From Kiritimatiellia bacterium (GTDB lineage: Bacteria > Verrucomicrobiota > Kiritimatiellia > RFP12 > DVOR01), in NCBI GenBank assembly GCA_017531445.1, contig JAFXKZ010000002.1:637286-701285 (forward strand): a DNA stretch of 64,000 nt, in the 5' to 3' direction. Position numbers and translations under genes: made by a program. Of the stretch, positions 55,524-64,000 are shown in pieces; positions within the stretch are counted from its first letter, which is position 1, and the number at the start of each line of letters is the position of its first letter. The notes under the pieces were generated by a model. That model was given only the letters and a program-made list of their open reading frames with translations, did not search any database and was not told where the DNA came from.

Positions 55524-56128
55524 CACGCCTCCTTCCACGGTCGATAAACCAAGAGCGGTGCTTCGCCTGTCAGTTCAAGGCTGTCGGATGCCGTCCGATT
55601 CAGCGTTGCCCGCCACAAAGAATCCAATTGCAGTGCTTCAACCGGCCAGACAACGCCGCGCACCGTCAGCCGTTGCGGAATGAAAGAAAGGAAAGACACC
55701 GGCGTATTTTGCACGACCTTCAACACGGAAAAGCCCGGTTCAAGCACATCGAATCGCCCGGACTCGGTAAAAATCCGGGCGGCACGTCCGGCAGAAGCAA
55801 TCAGTGCCAGATTGGCAAGCGTATGGTCTTCCCGTTTACCCGTGACGGCAAAGTAGTCAATTTTCGCCGAAGAATCCCGTGCAAACAGCCAATGCATCGC
55901 CTTGGTCAGGTCGTTCGTTTCCTGGTCTTCGTGCAAATCTGTCAGCAATTCCGGTGCGATATCATCGCATAGCGTATCCATGTCGCCGACAATTTGCAAC
56001 AGTGGCGGAGCATTCTCCGGTGGCAACCGATCACAACAAACGCAGCTTTCACATCGCGACAACGCCGCCAACACCTCCGAATGCCGGGGCGTATCACCAT
56101 TGGCAATCACCGCAATTGTGCCCTTCAT
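55523..56128 (-). CDS. Thiamine pyrophosphokinase
   Basis: 201 residues. ANGDTPRHSEVL, the metal-binding IVGDMDTL, EDQETNDLTKAM and TGKREDHTLANLAL are the TPK signatures (conserved Asp residues and the DH dyad). It makes thiamine diphosphate from thiamine and ATP. The start at 56128 overlaps the permease stop (ATGA). No TPP riboswitch was seen upstream. Confidence 0.88.
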   Translation of the reverse strand: MKGTIAVIANGDTPRHSEVLAALSRCESCVCCDRLPPENAPPLLQIVGDMDTLCDDIAPELLTDLHEDQETNDLTKAMHWLFARDSSAKIDYFAVTGKREDHTLANLALIASAGRAARIFTESGRFDVLEPGFSVLKVVQNTPVSFLSFIPQRLTVRGVVWPVEALQLDSLWRATLNRTASDSLELTGEAPLLVYRPWKEA

Positions 56129-57396
56129 TCTGTCGCAACCCATTCAAAACCCAGACGACGAATATCCTCTGCCAGCGTCTCAGGTAACGTTCCACGCACC
56201 TCAAAGGCATCCGGTCCAGCCGCCGTTACCTCCTGAACAGAAGGATAAGAAGCCAAGCACTTTTCCACAACGCTGCGGCAGTGATCACACCGCATTCCCT
56301 TTATCGTTACACGCCGGACATCCGCAGTCCGTGCCGATGTCCCATCACGCATACGGAGCTTTTGTACAACACACTTCACCGCCAAGTGCCATGTAAGCAG
56401 CGCAAAAAGAATCACAGCACACGCCACTTTGGCCCCCGCAGTTACCGCACATCCCGATGAACAAGCCCCGGTACACGTTGCTGTATACGTCGGCAAAAGC
56501 GACCACTGTGCATCAATTCCATTCAAAAGCATCCCGGAGAGCAACGCCGCTACCGCAATAACCAGCAAGTAAACAGCCATACATTTCTTCCCGAGAATCT
56601 GGAGTAACATCGTCAAACTCGCCCCATTCAAAGCTGGCCCCACGATCAGGAAAATCAGTGCCGCACCGGGCGAAATCCCTTTTGCCATCAACGCCAACGC
56701 CACCGGGATGGAAGCGGTGCTGCAAACATACATCGGCATCCCGATCAGCAACATCACCGGGAATGCGATCCAATCATTCCCCAGAAAGGAAGCATCAAAG
56801 AAGCTCTCGGGCACAAACACGGTAATCAACGCCGAGAGGAAAAGCCCCAGCAACAACGCAGGTGCCACCCCTTTCAGGAGCGTTCCATAGCCATACGCAA
56901 ACACGGTTGCGACACTTTTCCATAATCCTTTCCGCGCCGATCCTCCACCCTCTTCTGCACAAGGCTGCACCGTCCGGGCGTCTGTATCCACACACTGAAT
57001 CAAGGTTCCTCCCACAATTCCGGTGAGAGCTGCCACCAAAGGGCGCACCACCGCAAAACACCATCCGAGCAAAGACCCTGTTGCAAAGAACGAATCAAGC
57101 CCCGTCTGCGGCGTGGAAATCAAAAATGCCGCCACCGCACCTTTGCTCGCTCCGCCCCGCTTCAATCCCACCGCCAGCGGCAACACCCCACAGGAACAAA
57201 GCGGTAACGGCACGCCTAAAAGCACGGAGAGCCACACGGCCTTTTTCCCTGCCGCACGTCCAAGAAAGCGGCTGACAATTTCCGGTGAGACGAAAAGGCT
57301 CATCAATCCTGCCGCAAAAAAGCCAAACAGCAACCAGGGAGCCATTTGCAATGCGACCTCCCAAACCGCCAATCCTACCGCTTTCACAACAAACAT
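56125..57396 (-). CDS. Permease with C-terminal HMA domain (SO_0444-type Cu/Zn efflux family)
   Basis: 423 residues. About eight TM helices of the DUF318/ArsP type, with PLPLCSCGVLPLAVGLKRGG (conserved Cys pair) and STPQTGLDSFFATGSLL. A soluble C-terminal heavy-metal-associated domain follows with GMRCDHC and about 60 residues. A Cys-rich extracytoplasmic loop (TATCTGACSSGC) lies between TM helices. The layout matches the SO_0444 family of copper/zinc efflux permeases. AAGGAG precedes the ATG. It lies 53 bases after the parvulin gene, so it may be in the same transcript. Confidence 0.85.
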   Translation of the reverse strand: MFVVKAVGLAVWEVALQMAPWLLFGFFAAGLMSLFVSPEIVSRFLGRAAGKKAVWLSVLLGVPLPLCSCGVLPLAVGLKRGGASKGAVAAFLISTPQTGLDSFFATGSLLGWCFAVVRPLVAALTGIVGGTLIQCVDTDARTVQPCAEEGGGSARKGLWKSVATVFAYGYGTLLKGVAPALLLGLFLSALITVFVPESFFDASFLGNDWIAFPVMLLIGMPMYVCSTASIPVALALMAKGISPGAALIFLIVGPALNGASLTMLLQILGKKCMAVYLLVIAVAALLSGMLLNGIDAQWSLLPTYTATCTGACSSGCAVTAGAKVACAVILFALLTWHLAVKCVVQKLRMRDGTSARTADVRRVTIKGMRCDHCRSVVEKCLASYPSVQEVTAAGPDAFEVRGTLPETLAEDIRRLGFEWVATE

Positions 57397-57449
57397 TTCC
57401 GAAACTCCTTTTCAATCACGCGGATTTTCTGCATGGAAACCCCGGTGCG

Positions 57450-58148
57450 TCATGCAAAGTCTCCTTTGCGCGCATCCACATAAGCCTCGATGACCTCACG
57501 ATCTTTCGCCGTCTGCAACTCATTCATGATGCCGGCACAGACTTCCTCAAAAAGGGCCTGTTCCTCCGGAAGATGGGCGATAACATGAATCAGATGCCAC
57601 CCCAAAGGCGTTTCAACCACGTCGGTAAAGGTATCCTCTTCTGCGGCAAAGGCTGCATTTTCAAAGGATTCCACCATCTCACCCCGGCGGAAGAAGCCGA
57701 GGTCACTATTGTCCGGACACGATGAGGTTTGCCTGACGGCCTCTTCCCAAGTCACTGTGCCTGCACGGAGAGCCGAGCGCAGATTCAGCAACGTTGTCAT
57801 CGCTTCCGGAGCAAGGGCTTGATTGCGGTGAATCACAATGTGCCGGGCATGAACACGCTCAGGCAGACGGAATTGTTCCGGTTTGGCCTTGTAGACACTC
57901 CGCGCCTCTGCCACAGTCACCCGTGGTGCATCGGCGGCGATGGCTTTCATCAATGCCTCTACCGACATCTTTTTCCGGGCGGCATCGGTTTCCAGAATAA
58001 TCTGTTCACGAAGGTTTTCCTCGGCCCACGCACGCAACTGTTCGGCGCATGGCGTTTCGCCATTGGCGCGCATAAACGTTTCATACCGGGGCTTCAAGCG
58101 TTCTACTTCCGCTTCGATTGCCGCAGCGGTCGGTGGCGCATACTTCAT
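57450..58148 (-). CDS. Parvulin-type peptidyl-prolyl isomerase without signal peptide
   Basis: 232 residues. An N-terminal helical part (residues 1-90, similar to NifM/SurA-type chaperone helices) precedes a PpiC domain: VHARHIVIHR, DLGFFRRGEMVESFENAAF and TPLGWHLIHVI. No signal peptide or lipobox is present, so it is probably cytoplasmic, unlike most SurA/PrsA relatives. The ATG overlaps the upstream stop (ATGA). The start appears to be real because the upstream gene ends there. It may act on a specific client; none is identified. Confidence 0.85.
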   Translation of the reverse strand: MKYAPPTAAAIEAEVERLKPRYETFMRANGETPCAEQLRAWAEENLREQIILETDAARKKMSVEALMKAIAADAPRVTVAEARSVYKAKPEQFRLPERVHARHIVIHRNQALAPEAMTTLLNLRSALRAGTVTWEEAVRQTSSCPDNSDLGFFRRGEMVESFENAAFAAEEDTFTDVVETPLGWHLIHVIAHLPEEQALFEEVCAGIMNELQTAKDREVIEAYVDARKGDFA

Positions 58149-58969
58149 TCAATTACCGTCCCTTCCTGCATCAGAAGTGCTTCCTGCTCCCGCTCAACCT
58201 CCTGGGCTGCGCGTAACCGCTCTTCCTCACTCTTGAAGACTCCTGCCGCCTCCAATTCAGCATCTTCCTCCGGGGTCAGCTTGATCGGCTGCGTGGGTGC
58301 GAGCCCTTGTTTGATGCGTTCAATTTGCGCACGACGCTCTGCTTTGACTTTCTCTGCCTCCATTTCGGCCACCCGATTTTGCAGGGCGGCCTTCTCGGTA
58401 GCCTCGGCTTGCGCCTGTGCCGCACGGCGTTTCAGCAAACGCGAACGGAAAGAACCTTCTTTCGCCTTGGCCGGCTTTGCCGCTGCGGCATTGACCGCAG
58501 GTGCGGGTGCTTTCATCAACATCGGCGCAGGGGCCGCATTTACTGCATCCGTCTCTTTCGGCGGATCAATCAATCCTTTTCCAAGGCCAAGCGTAAAGGT
58601 GACGCCGTCTTTCCGAAGCGTGGCATACTCACGGTCATAATCGGCCTCAAGCAATGTAAAACCGTTCTGCGTCTCCCCCTCGCCTAAAAGATAACTCGCC
58701 ATCGTGCCGGAAGTCTCGTCCAGAAACGCGATCTTCCGCGACCCGTCCGGCAAATCGGTCACGCCGCACATCCGGAACTTCTGCGCGATTTCTTCGCGTT
58801 GCTTTTGCTGTTCAGCCGCCTGTACGGTGTCAGTATTCACGTGCTCGGCCATATCTCCGAAAGGCTTGGCATCAATAATGCTCTGATATGTATCCTTTGA
58901 CGCGAGCGTAGCCGACGCCAAAGGCGCAAGCAACAAGATCAAAATCACAATGGGAAACGGCTTTTTCAT
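58145..58969 (-). CDS. Exported coiled-coil protein of unknown function
   Basis: 274 residues. A signal peptide (FPIVILILLLAPLASA) is followed by a region with DLPDGSRKIAFLDETSG and GFTLLEADYDREYATLRKDG, which resembles small beta modules of PilP or GspC-type proteins. An Ala/Lys/Glu-rich coiled coil follows (residues 165-230), ending in Glu/Gln repeats. No clear family. It overlaps both neighbours by ATGA. Located between the symporter and parvulin genes. Confidence 0.5.
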   Translation of the reverse strand: MKKPFPIVILILLLAPLASATLASKDTYQSIIDAKPFGDMAEHVNTDTVQAAEQQKQREEIAQKFRMCGVTDLPDGSRKIAFLDETSGTMASYLLGEGETQNGFTLLEADYDREYATLRKDGVTFTLGLGKGLIDPPKETDAVNAAPAPMLMKAPAPAVNAAAAKPAKAKEGSFRSRLLKRRAAQAQAEATEKAALQNRVAEMEAEKVKAERRAQIERIKQGLAPTQPIKLTPEEDAELEAAGVFKSEEERLRAAQEVEREQEALLMQEGTVIE

Positions 58970-60513
58970 AATTTCAACAACCCGGACATCGTCAGGAAGA
59001 CCGCGAGAATGGCCACCGGAGCCACCCAGCGGATGGAGAATTTCCATACGGCCAAGATTACTCCGGAGGGCTGCTCCTGCTCGGCCAACAAGCCCTCTGC
59101 CGTGCGGCGCGGTCCGAAGACCCACCCGATCAGCAGCGCGATGCCGAGTGCCGCAAAAGGCAAGCCCCAGTTGGAAGCCAGATTATCTACGGTGTCAAAC
59201 CAGTTGTTTTGTTTCAATGCCCCCAGGCTCCAGCCGACCACCTTCTCCAGACCCGGCAACCAGCTCCAGTCAATCGTGGAAAAGACTGAAACCAACCCCA
59301 GCAAGGTGCAAGCGACCAGCGAAATCCATACCGCGCTCCGGCGCGATGCGCGATGGTGTCCTTTGCGCAACCGCTCAATCAGCACTGTGGCCATACATTC
59401 CAACAGCGAAGCTGAGCTTGTCACTGCGGCAATCAGCAGCATAAAGAAGAAACACGTCGCCCACACCGCCCCCAGCGGCATCGCAGCAAAGGTCGCCGGC
59501 AACGCACCAAAGACCAATCCCGGGCCGGCAGAAGGCGCAAGTCCGGCCGCAAATACCGCAGGAAAAATCGCCAACCCAGCCAAGAGTGCCGCCATCGTAT
59601 CGAGAATCCCCACCCAACCGGCCGCCTTCAAAATCGACTGCTTTTTGCTTAAATACGATCCATACGTCACCGTAATGGCCATCCCCAACGAGAGCGAGAA
59701 GAACGCCTGACCCAATGCCATCATCATCACTTTCGGCGTGAACCCGGCCTTGGTCGGCTTCAAAAGGAAGACCACCCCCTCCCATGCGCCCGGCAACGTC
59801 ACGCTTCGCACAATCACTACCAACAGCAATACAAATAAAGCCGGCATCAACACTTTACTCACACGCTCGATCCCTGCCTGAATCCCGCCCAGAATCACCG
59901 CAGACGTCAGCCCCATAAAAATCAGAAAGCCCACCAGCACACGCCATGGATTTCCCGCATATGCACCAAACGCCTCAATCGAAGTCTTTGCCACCTCCGA
60001 AGCCGACCCTCCGTCCACTCCGGCAAACGAAGCTGTCAACGACCGCCAGACATATTCCACAATCCAGCCGCCCACAACTGCGTAATAGGACAAAATCACA
60101 AACGACAGTGCGCAGCAGACCCATCCCAGTGCCGCATAGCCCCTCTTCAAAAACGCCCACACGCCAAACAATGCCATCGCAGACAACAGCCACGCCTGCA
60201 TTGTCGCAAAAAGCACTGCCGCCGCCCCGGAGAGCGAACAAAGAGCCACACGCCCCACAACACTTCCCGACAATTGCTCCACTTTGCCCAGTGCATTGAT
60301 CACATTACGGCGCGTAAAGCGTCCGACAAACATCTCGGAGCACATCACCGGAAGCCCAATCAAAAAGACGCACAGCAGATAGACAAACACAAACGAACCG
60401 CCACCGTTTGATCCGGCCATGTAAGGAAACTTCCAAACATTTCCCAATCCGATTGCCGAACCGGCAGAGGCTAAAATAAACCCGATTGAAGACGTCCAAT
60501 TTTCACGCGCCAT
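58966..60513 (-). CDS. Sodium:neurotransmitter symporter family (SLC6/NSS) transporter
   Basis: 515 residues and about 12 TM helices. The NSS start WTSSIGFILASAGSAIGLGNVWKFPY holds the unwound TM1 that binds sodium and substrate; GGGSFVFVYLLCVFLIGLPV is TM2. LeuT-type bacterial members take up amino acids such as Leu, Tyr or Trp with sodium; the substrate here is not known. The start at 60513 is supported by AAAGGAAG and by the promoter; 131 upstream in-frame codons cross array A5 and are rejected. First gene of the ten-gene minus-strand run. Confidence 0.93.
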   Translation of the reverse strand: MARENWTSSIGFILASAGSAIGLGNVWKFPYMAGSNGGGSFVFVYLLCVFLIGLPVMCSEMFVGRFTRRNVINALGKVEQLSGSVVGRVALCSLSGAAAVLFATMQAWLLSAMALFGVWAFLKRGYAALGWVCCALSFVILSYYAVVGGWIVEYVWRSLTASFAGVDGGSASEVAKTSIEAFGAYAGNPWRVLVGFLIFMGLTSAVILGGIQAGIERVSKVLMPALFVLLLVVIVRSVTLPGAWEGVVFLLKPTKAGFTPKVMMMALGQAFFSLSLGMAITVTYGSYLSKKQSILKAAGWVGILDTMAALLAGLAIFPAVFAAGLAPSAGPGLVFGALPATFAAMPLGAVWATCFFFMLLIAAVTSSASLLECMATVLIERLRKGHHRASRRSAVWISLVACTLLGLVSVFSTIDWSWLPGLEKVVGWSLGALKQNNWFDTVDNLASNWGLPFAALGIALLIGWVFGPRRTAEGLLAEQEQPSGVILAVWKFSIRWVAPVAILAVFLTMSGLLKL

Positions 60514-60537
60514 AACAACTTCCTTTTTATCTTTAAT

Positions 60538-60546
60538 ACTATACCA
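60538..60546 (-). promoter_or_regulatory. Extended -10 promoter of the symporter operon
   Basis: TGGTATAGT on the minus strand, 24 bases before the ATG. Confidence 0.6.
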
Positions 60547-60636
60547 TAAAACGCCGGCTTCCCCCACAACAATCCCCACGGTCATTTTGACATTAAGCGC
60601 GCCCAAAGCTCCTCCCCGAAGCCACCCCTGCGCAAG

Positions 60637-60725
60637 ATGGGCGATATCGGGGGTGCAACATCGCCCAAACGCGTCCCGCACTTCGGCGACTTTGAAATGC
60701 TCCTTCGCCGATGTTCCCGCACCGG
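60637..60725 (+). repeat. 22-bp-period intergenic array A5 (four units)
   Basis: Cores start at 60637, 60660, 60682 and 60704 (23, 22, 22): ATGGGCGATATCG, ATCGCCCAAACGC, TTCGGCGACTTTG, TTCGCCGATGTTC. The spacing order is the mirror of A2-A4, as if this copy were inserted in reverse. It lies between the divergent symporter and rpiB-glyA promoters. CCCCGAAGCCACC just before it also occurs just after array A3. Confidence 0.8.
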
Positions 60726-60825
60726 TTGCGCCGCCCTTTTCTCCGGACGGCACGGGAAGCACCTGCCTCCCCCGTGCATTCTGAAAACAGAAAAGCGCGA
60801 TTTCATTCTCAAATGATGCAAAATA

Positions 60826-60834
60826 TGCTACACT
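60826..60834 (+). promoter_or_regulatory. Extended -10 promoter for rpiB-glyA
   Basis: TGCTACACT, 42 bases before the ATG. The ribosome site is AAGGAGTAAGC. Confidence 0.55.
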
Positions 60835-60876
60835 GGAAGTGATTTTGCTGAACTGTAAACTGAATAAGGAGTAAGC

Positions 60877-62562
60877 ATGAATACGATTGCGATCGGTTGC
60901 GATCACGCCGGTGTTGCGTTGAAAGCAAAGCTTGTAGATTATCTCAACAGCCGCGGTTGCACCGTGACAGACGTTGGTTCGTTTGACGCCACCGCCGCAG
61001 ACGATTATACCGATTTCGCCATTCAGGTTTGCGAAGCGGTGGCAGAAAGAAAAGTTGCACGCGGCATCCTGCTTTGCTCAACGGGTATCGGCATGAGCAT
61101 TGTCGCCAATCGTTTCACCGGCATCCGCGCGGCAATCGTCACCGATGAAGCCGTGGCCAAGCTCTCGCGTGAGCACAACGATGCAAATATCGTCATCCTC
61201 TCGGCGCGCGCCCTCAACGAAGAAGCGGCCATCCGTGCACTCGGTATCTGGATGGACACCCCCTTTACCGGAGCCGAACGCCACGTGCGCCGTCTGGAAA
61301 AATGCGACCGCGCCGGCCGCCTTGCCGAGGCTTCACTGCTTGCAAAGGCCGATCCGGAAGTCCACGCCGCCATCGTGGCACAGATTGAACAGGAAGACAA
61401 CACCATCAATCTCATCGCCTCGGAAAACTATACCTCCGCGGCAGTCCGCGAAGCACAAGGCTCCGTTCTGACCAATAAGTATGCCGAGGGGTATCCCGGG
61501 AAACGCTGGTATTCCGGTTGCATCCCCGTAGATACCGTGGAGCAACTCGCCATTGAGCGCGCCAAAACACTCTTCGGAGCAGAAGCTGCCAACGTGCAGC
61601 CCCACTGCGGAAGTGCTGCAAACATGGCCGTCTACTTCGCAATGTTGCAGCCCGGAGACACCATTCTTTCCATGAGTCTCGACCAGGGCGGGCACCTCAG
61701 TCACGGATCTCCGGTAAACTTCTCGGGCAAACTCTACAACATCGTCCCCTACACCGTTGACAAAACGACCGAATGTCTTGACTATGATGCGATTGAAAAA
61801 ATCGCCGAAGAGGTCAAGCCCCGCCTGATTCTTGCAGGAGCCTCCGCCTATCCCCGCACGATTGACTTTGCCCGTTTCCGTGCAATCGCCGACAAAGTGG
61901 GGGCGTATCTGATGGTCGATATGGCCCACATCGCAGGCTTAATCGCGGGCGGCGTTCACCCCTCGCCCGTGCCCTATGCCGACTTCGTCACCACCACAAC
62001 ACACAAAACACTCCGCGGACCGCGCGCCGGGCTTGTGCTCTGCAAAGAAAAGTATATCGCCGCCATCAACAAGAGTGTCTTCCCCGGCATTCAGGGCGGT
62101 CCGCTCGAAAATGTTATCGCAGCAAAGGCGGTTTGCTTCAAAGAATGGCTCCAGCGCGATGCCCGGGCATACGCCTCGCAGATTGTTGCCAACACCCAAA
62201 CGCTTGCCCAAGTGCTGCAAGACGAAGGGTTCCGTTTGGTCTCCGGCGGCACCGACAATCACCTCTTCCTCGTTGATGTCAAGGCTTCGGGCATCACGGG
62301 CAAGGTGGCAGCGGCGGCGTTGGACAATGCAGGTATCATCTGCAACAAGAACACCATTCCGTTTGATACCGAGAGTCCTTTCGTCACGTCCGGCATCCGG
62401 ATTGGCACGGCAGCCGTCACAACCCGCGGCATGAAAGAACCGGAAATGAAGCAGCTCGGCGCGTGGATTGCCGCCATTCTCAAGCACCCTGAAGACGAAA
62501 CACTCCAGCAAGAGGTGCGCGCCGAAGTGCGTAAGATGGCCACCCGTTTCCCGGTTCCGTAA
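60877..62562 (+). CDS. Fusion of ribose-5-phosphate isomerase B and serine hydroxymethyltransferase
   Basis: 561 residues in one uninterrupted frame. Residues 1-145 are Rpi[11 protein letters not shown], catalytic Cys67 in [16 protein letters not shown] and SREHNDANI. From about residue 155 it is a full [14 protein letters not shown], the [17 protein letters not shown] signature, [12 protein letters not shown], and the pyridoxal Lys in [14 protein letters not shown]. It should link the pentose phosphate pathway (ribulose-5-P to ribose-5-P) with one-carbon metabolism (serine to glycine and methylene-THF), both feeding purine synthesis. The two genes are neighbours in many bacteria; here they are joined through a linker ([14 protein letters not shown]). 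Both active sites look intact. Confidence 0.95.
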   Translation: MNTIAIGCDHAGVALKAKLVDYLNSRGCTVTDVGSFDATAADDYTDFAIQVCEAVAERKVARGILLCSTGIGMSIVANRFTGIRAAIVTDEAVAKLSREHNDANIVILSARALNEEAAIRALGIWMDTPFTGAERHVRRLEKCDRAGRLAEASLLAKADPEVHAAIVAQIEQEDNTINLIASENYTSAAVREAQGSVLTNKYAEGYPGKRWYSGCIPVDTVEQLAIERAKTLFGAEAANVQPHCGSAANMAVYFAMLQPGDTILSMSLDQGGHLSHGSPVNFSGKLYNIVPYTVDKTTECLDYDAIEKIAEEVKPRLILAGASAYPRTIDFARFRAIADKVGAYLMVDMAHIAGLIAGGVHPSPVPYADFVTTTTHKTLRGPRAGLVLCKEKYIAAINKSVFPGIQGGPLENVIAAKAVCFKEWLQRDARAYASQIVANTQTLAQVLQDEGFRLVSGGTDNHLFLVDVKASGITGKVAAAALDNAGIICNKNTIPFDTESPFVTSGIRIGTAAVTTRGMKEPEMKQLGAWIAAILKHPEDETLQQEVRAEVRKMATRFPVP

Positions 62563-62572
62563 GGAGCATCCG

Positions 62573-63004
62573 ATGACACGCGCAGAGAAAGCGAATGTCA
62601 TTCTCGTCTCGATCGCCATTGCCATTGGCGTGGCGATCGGTTTTTATTCCGGCTATCTTGCCCGAGAGACGAAGCAGCCCGGCGAGGCAATCCGCACTTC
62701 AGATGCCACAGGCCACTGGAAACGTCATACCGAACCGGCCGCCGACATCAACGCAGAAATTCTCACGAATACACGCATCCGCCTGATTATGCAGGCGATT
62801 CCAACGTCGGCTCTGCTCAATGCCGGCGAACTTCCGCAATCACTTGATGCGCTCATTTCGGAAGGATTATTGGGGAAAGAGGTCATCCGTGACGGATGGG
62901 GGCGTCCATTATCCTACACCATCGATACCGAAAGCGGTGTCTACTCCGTCCGTTCGCTTGGTGCTGATGGCATCCCCTCGCAGGACGACATCCCCCGACC
63001 GTGA
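62573..63004 (+). CDS. GspG-like C-terminal domain protein with N-terminal anchor
   Basis: 143 residues. A TM helix (VILVSIAIAIGVAIGFYSGY) near the N-terminus is followed by a linker and a domain ending like the major type II pseudopilin: LPQSLDALISEGLLGKEVIRDGWGRPLSYTI, then YSVRSLGADGIPSQDDIP, which corresponds to the calcium-binding end of GspG (in segments). The N-terminus lacks the prepilin peptidase GFTLIE motif, so it is anchored rather than assembled. AAGGAGCATCCG precedes the ATG, 10 bases after the fusion gene. The role is unknown. Confidence 0.65.
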   Translation: MTRAEKANVILVSIAIAIGVAIGFYSGYLARETKQPGEAIRTSDATGHWKRHTEPAADINAEILTNTRIRLIMQAIPTSALLNAGELPQSLDALISEGLLGKEVIRDGWGRPLSYTIDTESGVYSVRSLGADGIPSQDDIPRP

Positions 63005-63050
63005 AGACGGCCTTTGCCAAAGGCCGCCGTTAATCCCGACGTTTCCCGGT

Positions 63051-64000
63051 ATGCAAAAGCTGCTTGTTCTCAATGTCGCTGCGCTCGGCTATGATTTGCT
63101 TTCCGCGAATGCGATTACGCATCTGGCCGGTCTTCCCGTCCGATCCCTTGCCACAGTCTCCCCGGCGGTGACCTGCACCGTACAGGCAACGCTGCGCACC
63201 GCACTCCCGGTTTGCGCACATCAAATGCCTGCAAACGGGCTCTACCTCCGCGATTTACGGCAGAGTTTCTTCTGGCATCAAGCCTCTTCACTCGTAAAAG
63301 GCCCCCGCATTTGGGAAACGTTCCGGGCAAAAGGCGGCCGCGTAGGGCTTTACTTCTTTCAACAATCGCTCGGTGAAACTGTAGACGAAATCCTCTCTCC
63401 TGCCCCCATTCACACCCATGGCGGCGGCATGATTATGGCGACTTACAGCCACCCTCCTGCGCTGCTCAACGGCAAAAACCCTCTGCCGCTCTGGCGTTAT
63501 TGGGGACCGCTCGCCTCGCCCAAGGTCGGACGCGCCATCGTCCGCACCCTTTGCGCCCGGCTTCAATCGGGGAATGCTCCCGAACTTTTGATGGTTTATT
63601 TACCCACTTTAGACTATGATTTGCAGCGATACGGCACAACGCATCCCAAAATTCAATCCAATCTCCGCGAAGTCACAACGCAAATCGAATGCCTTGTCGC
63701 CGAAGCTCGCCGCCGGGACTATGAAATTCTTATCGTCGGTGACTACGCAATCACCGATGTTACCGCCCCTGCGTGTTTCCCGAATCGCGCACTTCTAGCG
63801 GCAAATCTGCTCAACGTGCGCACCATTCGCGGAATGCTTTATCCCGACTTTCATCAGTCGCGCGCCTTCGTGCTCTGCGACCACCAGACGGCACTCGTCT
63901 ATTGTCAAAACGAAGCCGATCGACCGCTTGTGCGCGAATGCCTTGCGGCATTGCCGGAAGTTGAGCACATTGAGGAACACATGGCCGGAGCCGACTTCCA
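63051..64000 (+). CDS. Type I phosphodiesterase/nucleotide pyrophosphatase-like protein (3' end cut by window)
   Basis: The frame is open from ATG 63051 to the end of the window (316 codons). The alkaline-phosphatase-superfamily start shows VLNVAALGYDLL and the nucleophile Thr region PAVTCTVQATLRTALP. The substrate segments are GLYLRDLRQSFFWHQASSLV, KGPRIWETFRAKG, VYLPTLDYDLQRYG and VGDYAITDV. This matches the family of nucleotide pyrophosphatases seen near eboC-type clusters. No signal peptide is visible. It follows the GspG-like gene by 46 bases, across a CGGCCTTTG/CAAAGGCCG hairpin. The substrate is not known. Confidence 0.85.
   Translation, partial: MQKLLVLNVAALGYDLLSANAITHLAGLPVRSLATVSPAVTCTVQATLRTALPVCAHQMPANGLYLRDLRQSFFWHQASSLVKGPRIWETFRAKGGRVGLYFFQQSLGETVDEILSPAPIHTHGGGMIMATYSHPPALLNGKNPLPLWRYWGPLASPKVGRAIVRTLCARLQSGNAPELLMVYLPTLDYDLQRYGTTHPKIQSNLREVTTQIECLVAEARRRDYEILIVGDYAITDVTAPACFPNRALLAANLLNVRTIRGMLYPDFHQSRAFVLCDHQTALVYCQNEADRPLVRECLAALPEVEHIEEHMAGADF

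Noticed and set aside
55523..56128. TPP riboswitch before thiamine pyrophosphokinase
   Set aside because: No CTGAGA-type conserved core is visible, and the gene starts by overlap inside an operon.
60514..60906. N-terminal extension of the symporter
   Set aside because: It crosses array A5, the promoter and the start of the divergent gene.

Overview
The window looks like chromosomal DNA of a PVC-superphylum bacterium, most likely a Kiritimatiellota/Verrucomicrobiota member of an anaerobic or host-associated habitat. The basis is two PEP-CTERM proteins with a VPEPTALALLALGVAG-type tail, a YbbR/GldG/DUF4340 envelope operon, a BspA-type leucine-rich-repeat surface protein, a RpiB-GlyA fusion, and a proton-type F-ATPase. 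The taxonomic placement is inference from gene style; no rRNA is present. Most genes are GC-rich. A lower-GC accessory stretch lies at about 13.4-20.2 kb.

Layout. 1-9.1 kb: a plus-strand operon, mostly joined by ATGA overlaps, with YbbR-like, GldG-like and DUF4340 proteins, a PAS histidine kinase with a degenerate receiver tail, a membrane-anchored pseudokinase, DNA ligase LigA and a tiny membrane protein. 9.1-13.2 kb: SGNH esterase, GAPDH and a CCA-adding/HD enzyme with an extra C-terminal domain. 13.4-20.5 kb: accessory region with a BspA-like protein behind a structured leader, UppP, a frameshifted ORF, a small membrane ORF, a NERD protein, a zinc-ribbon/Vsr-like nuclease/NUMOD1 protein, and tRNA-Pro(UGG). 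20.9-25.8 kb: PEP-CTERM protein 1, Fe-dependent alcohol dehydrogenase, M18 aminopeptidase, a double-receiver regulator and NrdR. 25.9-34 kb (minus): S2P protease, YchF, D-Ala-D-Ala carboxypeptidase and a lipoprotein, then DapA, DapB, FolK and a subtilase. 34.3-40.6 kb: MiaB, alkaline phosphatase, YebC (minus), PEP-CTERM protein 2, rpsL and rpsG. 41.4-47.8 kb: complete atpBEFHAGDC operon. 48-51 kb: MmeI-like restriction-modification enzyme. 51.4-60.5 kb (minus): a ten-gene run with RnhB, RimO, LUD protein, Lgt, lipoprotein, thiamine pyrophosphokinase, metal permease, parvulin, coiled-coil protein and SLC6-type symporter. 60.9-64 kb: RpiB-GlyA fusion, a GspG-like protein and a phosphodiesterase cut by the window end.

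Regulatory themes read directly from the sequence: many promoters carry an extended -10 (TGnTATnnT) with weak -35 boxes; at least two genes (uppP and the S2P protease) appear leaderless; both PEP-CTERM genes share a promoter whose -35/-10 spacer contains a poly-C tract of different length (9 and 7).

The most unusual feature is a dispersed family of intergenic arrays, each with four 13-bp cores (consensus TTCGSSSATGTTC) at almost exactly 22-bp spacing. Five strong copies occur at 10.2, 20.7, 38.5, 51.1 and 60.6 kb, and weaker relatives at 37.0 and 47.9 kb. They are not coding, not CRISPR-like, and match no element I recognise.
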